A stretch of 64,000 nucleotides of DNA from Tanticharoenia sakaeratensis NBRC 103193 (GTDB lineage Bacteria > Pseudomonadota > Alphaproteobacteria > Acetobacterales > Acetobacteraceae), in NCBI RefSeq assembly GCF_000963885.1, contig NZ_BALE01000021.1:27701-91700 (forward strand), read 5' to 3'. Both the position numbers and the translations under genes were made by a program. Below, in pieces: positions 61,030-64,000 of the stretch; the first letter of the stretch is position 1, and every line of letters starts with the position of its first letter. The notes under the pieces are model-generated. The model searched no databases. It worked only from the letters and a program-made list of their open reading frames with translations, and had not been told where the DNA came from.

Positions 61030-63516
61030 TCATCCGTCCGCAGTGGACAGTGCGATGCCTGCCGCTGCGAATGCATTGTGGGCGTCCAGGACTATGCCGC
61101 TTCGCGCACCACCTGCGAGGCGGGACGATGCGATCTGCACGGACAGCGAAAGCGTCAGGGTGCTTGCGCTGAGAGCCGTGACCGTAATGGAGGGGGCCGC
61201 CGTCTGCAGGACATCCGATCGCTTGGACAGAACCTGCATTAACAGGCCACGCACGCGTTCGATGTCCGCATCCGGCGGCACGGAGAACAGGATGGTGATC
61301 TGCGCCTGGGCATTGCCCAGCGTCGCATTGCGGACGGCGGACGTGATGAACTGCGAGTTCGGCACGATCAGGATGGAACCGTCCGACAGCCGCAGCTCGG
61401 TCGAGCGCACGCTGATGCGCTTGATGTCGCCCGTGCTGCCGGCAATCGACACCTGATCGCCGATCCGGACCGGGCGTTCGGCGAGCAGGATAATGCCGGA
61501 GACGAAGTTCTGGACGATGGACTGCAGGCCGAAGCCGATACCGACCGAAAGCGCGCTCATGATCCAGGCCAGGTTCTGGACCGTCAGCCCGGCAAGCGAC
61601 AGCACCGTCAGCAGAAGCATGATCCAGGCGGCATAGGTGAAGATGCTCAGGGCCGACGTCTGTGCGCCCATGTCCAGACGGGTCGTCGGAAACAGCCGCT
61701 CCTTGAACCAGTTGGCCAGCAGCCCGATCGCGGTGCGTCCGAAGATCAGGACGAGCGCGCACTTGATGACGGTATCGAGCGAGACCGGTACGCCGCCGAC
61801 CATGCGTCCGATGAACAGGCCGTGCAGGTTGTTCATCACGAGGCTCGGGTCGAGCTCACCCTGTGTCAGCCCGATCGAGACAAGTAGCGCAAGCAGGAAG
61901 ACATTGCCGGCCCCCGAGATCAGGACGCTTGCCTGCTGGAGATGGCGCGGCTGAATGCCCAGACGCCGCATGTGCGATGCGATGCCGCCCTGCGGCGCCA
62001 GAATCACGTCGCAGGCCATACGCAGGCAGGTCGCCAGCAACAATGCGATCGCAAGTCCGGTCGAAACGGAGAGCACCCAGGTCGCCAGCACGTAGGCGAA
62101 CGAGAAATAGCCCAGGATCACGCTGCCGGTGACCACGATCGCCCACAGCGAGCACACGGCGCGAAGGGGTGGCAGGAACCGGGCTTCGGTCACGGCGTGA
62201 CTTTCAGCCGCACCGCCGGGCACATCCGCATCAGGGGTAGGATGTGTGCCGGCTTCCTCCTCACGAGGCGGAGCCTGAACACGCAGGCGCATCGCCGCCT
62301 GCTGGCCGGTCCAGACCACGACGAGAGAGAACACGCCTTCCAGAAGCTCGAGCGTCAGAAGACCGACCGGACTCTGCTGATCGAGGAAGCGAAGGACTCC
62401 CTGTGACAGCACCGCAAGGCAGAACCATATGGCAAGACCGCGTGGCCATGGCCCGGGCGCATCATGCCCCCGGATACGACGCGAGAGTGCGGCGCCGATG
62501 CCGGCTGCAAGCCCACAGGTCGGGATAAGGGGCGTCAGGGCCTGCACTGCGGGCCAGAACGGCGAGTCCTGATCGATCCCGAATATGCCGGTCGCGGCGA
62601 GCGCCATGAGCCAGCCCATGACGCAGCCGGCCACGCCATTCAACAGGGCCAGAGGCAGGCGAATGGCGTTGGTCGGTGTTGCGCCGACCTTGGGGCTGCG
62701 GGCGAAGCGCGTCAGCACGCGTTCGATCGGCACGACGGTTGCCTGTGTGCCGACCAGAAGGGCTGCAAGCAGAACGGCAATCAGGGTCGGTGTGATCCAG
62801 CGTGCGGCCGCGACATCCGCGTTACGGGTCAGCGCCGGGAACGTGGCCAGAACCGCGCGGTCCTGCGGCAGTTCACCTTCGAGCTGTCGCCAGAACAGGG
62901 GGGACAGCGGGGATGGCGCCCGCTGCGAGATCAATGCCTGATGCTGCGTTGCCGTCTGGCGCGAGATGCCGAGGCCGAGCTGGTGCGCCTGAAGCTGTGC
63001 GAGCTTCGCCTGCGTCAGGTCCGAATTGATGTCGTTGAGGCCCTGCGTGATGGTGGCGCGCTGTTTCGTGATGCTGGCGTCTTCGCCGGGCGTGGCAGTC
63101 TTCCCGAGGACGGATGCAAATCCTTCGTAGACGTTCTGGTAGGACTGGAGCTGCGCCACGAGGTTCTGGGCGGTCGTCTCGTCCGTTGCCGCGCGCCGGG
63201 ACAGGCGTGCCGCCGCATCTGCGCTGAGGATCGTGTCCGGCTGGCTCAGCGTCCCGTACAGGGTCGAGAGTTCGTGACGCAGCGCATCCAGCTGGGATGA
63301 GACCATCGGTGCCGAAGCATGCCAGCCGAACGGCAGCGCCGCGCCATTTCCACCGGCTCCGGCGGCGGCCTTGGCCTCGAGGGCCTCATGGCTGTTCGGG
63401 GCGACCTGCTGCGCATGGGCGCCTGGACTGCTCGACAGCAATGCGCCGGCCGCCATCAAGCCGATTGCGAACTGTGTAAACCGTGTGCGGAGATGCATCA
63501 TCTCGATTGCGCGCAT
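61030..63516 (-). CDS. Large MscS-family mechanosensitive channel
   Basis: An 828-residue envelope protein. Signal peptide (FAIGLMAAGALLSSSPGAHA), a coiled-coil-rich periplasmic N-terminal domain (DUF3772-like, about residues 75-230), about ten membrane segments, then the MscS core: AWIMSALSVGIGFGLQSIVQ and NFVSGIILLAERPVRIGDQV (pore helix and beta domain start), and a cytoplasmic tail with VPNSQFITSAVRNATLG. It should release solutes on osmotic downshock. ATG 63516 has AGGGAG 6 nt upstream. Confidence 0.9.
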   Translation of the reverse strand: MRAIEMMHLRTRFTQFAIGLMAAGALLSSSPGAHAQQVAPNSHEALEAKAAAGAGGNGAALPFGWHASAPMVSSQLDALRHELSTLYGTLSQPDTILSADAAARLSRRAATDETTAQNLVAQLQSYQNVYEGFASVLGKTATPGEDASITKQRATITQGLNDINSDLTQAKLAQLQAHQLGLGISRQTATQHQALISQRAPSPLSPLFWRQLEGELPQDRAVLATFPALTRNADVAAARWITPTLIAVLLAALLVGTQATVVPIERVLTRFARSPKVGATPTNAIRLPLALLNGVAGCVMGWLMALAATGIFGIDQDSPFWPAVQALTPLIPTCGLAAGIGAALSRRIRGHDAPGPWPRGLAIWFCLAVLSQGVLRFLDQQSPVGLLTLELLEGVFSLVVVWTGQQAAMRLRVQAPPREEEAGTHPTPDADVPGGAAESHAVTEARFLPPLRAVCSLWAIVVTGSVILGYFSFAYVLATWVLSVSTGLAIALLLATCLRMACDVILAPQGGIASHMRRLGIQPRHLQQASVLISGAGNVFLLALLVSIGLTQGELDPSLVMNNLHGLFIGRMVGGVPVSLDTVIKCALVLIFGRTAIGLLANWFKERLFPTTRLDMGAQTSALSIFTYAAWIMLLLTVLSLAGLTVQNLAWIMSALSVGIGFGLQSIVQNFVSGIILLAERPVRIGDQVSIAGSTGDIKRISVRSTELRLSDGSILIVPNSQFITSAVRNATLGNAQAQITILFSVPPDADIERVRGLLMQVLSKRSDVLQTAAPSITVTALSASTLTLSLSVQIASSRLAGGARSGIVLDAHNAFAAAGIALSTADG

Positions 63517-63880
63517 GCGAACTCCCTGTGACGGCCGCCAGTGGGCCGAGATGCGTCGTGTTGGCGCCGGACAACCGCGAACGCGGCGTCAAGTGACCTT
63601 GATCAACGGCGCTGGCGAGCAGGCGTTTCGTTGAGACGCTTTCCCTGCATGACGACGGCCCGCGAATTTTTTTTTGGGCCCGCCGAGAACATAATAAGAT
63701 CGTCAATTTTAAGCTATTGACAATAAATACAAAATAACAAATTCGGCGAATACTACAAAAACTTGACTTAATAGAGCTGAAGGCCGTATGTTCCTTTCAA
63801 CACGGCGCCACTGACTTCAGGTCGGACTAAGCGCCAGACTAATTCTTCGTTATTCGTAACGTAAATACTGGAAATACGCC
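63517..63880. other. AT-rich divergent regulatory region
   Basis: A 364-nt gap between the channel gene and a new exported protein. From about 63665 to 63800 it is very AT-rich against the surrounding GC-rich genes, with a T9 run at 63667-63675. No gene was seen inside. Confidence 0.6.
63763..63792 (+). promoter_or_regulatory. Candidate sigma-70-type promoter
   Basis: TTGACT (63763-63768) and TATGTT (63787-63792) with an 18-nt spacer, about 90 nt before the partial gene at the right edge. The leader would be about 80 nt long. Confidence 0.45.
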
Positions 63881-64000
63881 ATGTTCTTCGCTGCACTCAT
63901 TCCGATGTTGTTTGCTGCTCAGCCGACCGTGCCTGCAGCGCAGATCAAGCCGGCTGCTGCCCAGGTTGCGATGTGGCGCGACACGAACCCGCCGCCGGCC
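63881..64000 (+). CDS. Small exported protein, 3' truncated by window end
   Basis: An open frame beginning MFFAALIPMLFAAQPTVPAA runs off the right edge after 40 codons. The start is hydrophobic and resembles a short signal peptide, followed by an Ala/Pro-rich stretch. A GGAAA lies 8 nt before the ATG and a candidate promoter further upstream, so the start is believable. No family recognised from this fragment. Confidence 0.5.
   Translation, partial: MFFAALIPMLFAAQPTVPAAQIKPAAAQVAMWRDTNPPPA

Overview
The window is high-GC bacterial DNA with alphaproteobacterial gene content, most likely from an acetic acid bacterium (Acetobacteraceae). That assignment is inferred from the mix of gene families and base composition; no search was run. 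Roughly the first 48 kb is accessory metabolism and transport. From the tRNA-Glu at 49.3 kb onward the genes are mostly housekeeping. No phage genes, CRISPR array, rRNA, intact insertion sequence or integrase was recognised.

Layout. 1-1.7 kb: the end of a sugar ABC permease followed by an aldose 1-epimerase. 1.9-6.3 kb: an Nramp-type carrier with altered metal motifs, an acyltransferase, a small exported Cys-rich protein and long gene-poor stretches. 6.7-13.2 kb: a decayed GntR-type regulator, a LysR regulator and a complete four-carbon sugar-acid (threonate) operon: ltnD, otnK, otnC, a GntP permease and otnI. These should convert threonate to dihydroxyacetone phosphate. A DapA-fold gene that appears to lack its Schiff-base lysine lies convergent to it.

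14.4-25.0 kb: two face-to-face ABC import operons with NMT1/ThiY-type binding proteins. The plus operon has a creatininase-fold hydrolase, a binding protein, a stand-alone RarA/MgsA-C-terminal-like protein, an ATPase and a double permease. The minus operon has a binding protein, a deaminase-like amidohydrolase, an ATPase and two permeases, with a LysR gene last. 25.8-29.9 kb: a small lipoprotein and a paoABC-type periplasmic aldehyde oxidoreductase.

31.4-46.3 kb: the most interesting part, a dense catabolic locus. An eight-gene minus operon with 1-4 nt or near-zero junctions encodes a ThiZ-like ATPase, ThiX-like permease, alpha/beta hydrolase, amidohydrolase, Rieske oxygenase alpha and beta subunits, a RidA-fold protein and a second alpha/beta hydrolase. 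The divergent plus operon encodes an NtaA/DszA-type flavin monooxygenase, a ThiY-like binding protein, an aldehyde dehydrogenase, a GntR regulator and a second ThiY-like binding protein. A second NtaA-type monooxygenase and a zinc alcohol dehydrogenase sit beside it. Two GTATACACG boxes bracket the divergent promoter region. Together they look like an uptake and ring-degradation pathway for a pyrimidine-like or other N-heteroaromatic compound. This is inference, and I cannot match the gene set to a described pathway.

46.7-64 kb: an MHS-type transporter, a small membrane protein, tRNA-Glu(TTC) with its own promoter, recJ, glpX, hom, an alaC/dapL-like aminotransferase, a DUF2306 membrane protein with a divergent TetR regulator, an OmpA-like lipoprotein, a ClpP-type protease, two tandem ferritin-like diiron proteins, an HTH-plus-membrane-anchor protein, a large MscS-family channel, and the beginning of an exported protein at the right edge. 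Starts were chosen from Shine-Dalgarno spacing and stop/start overlaps read by eye.
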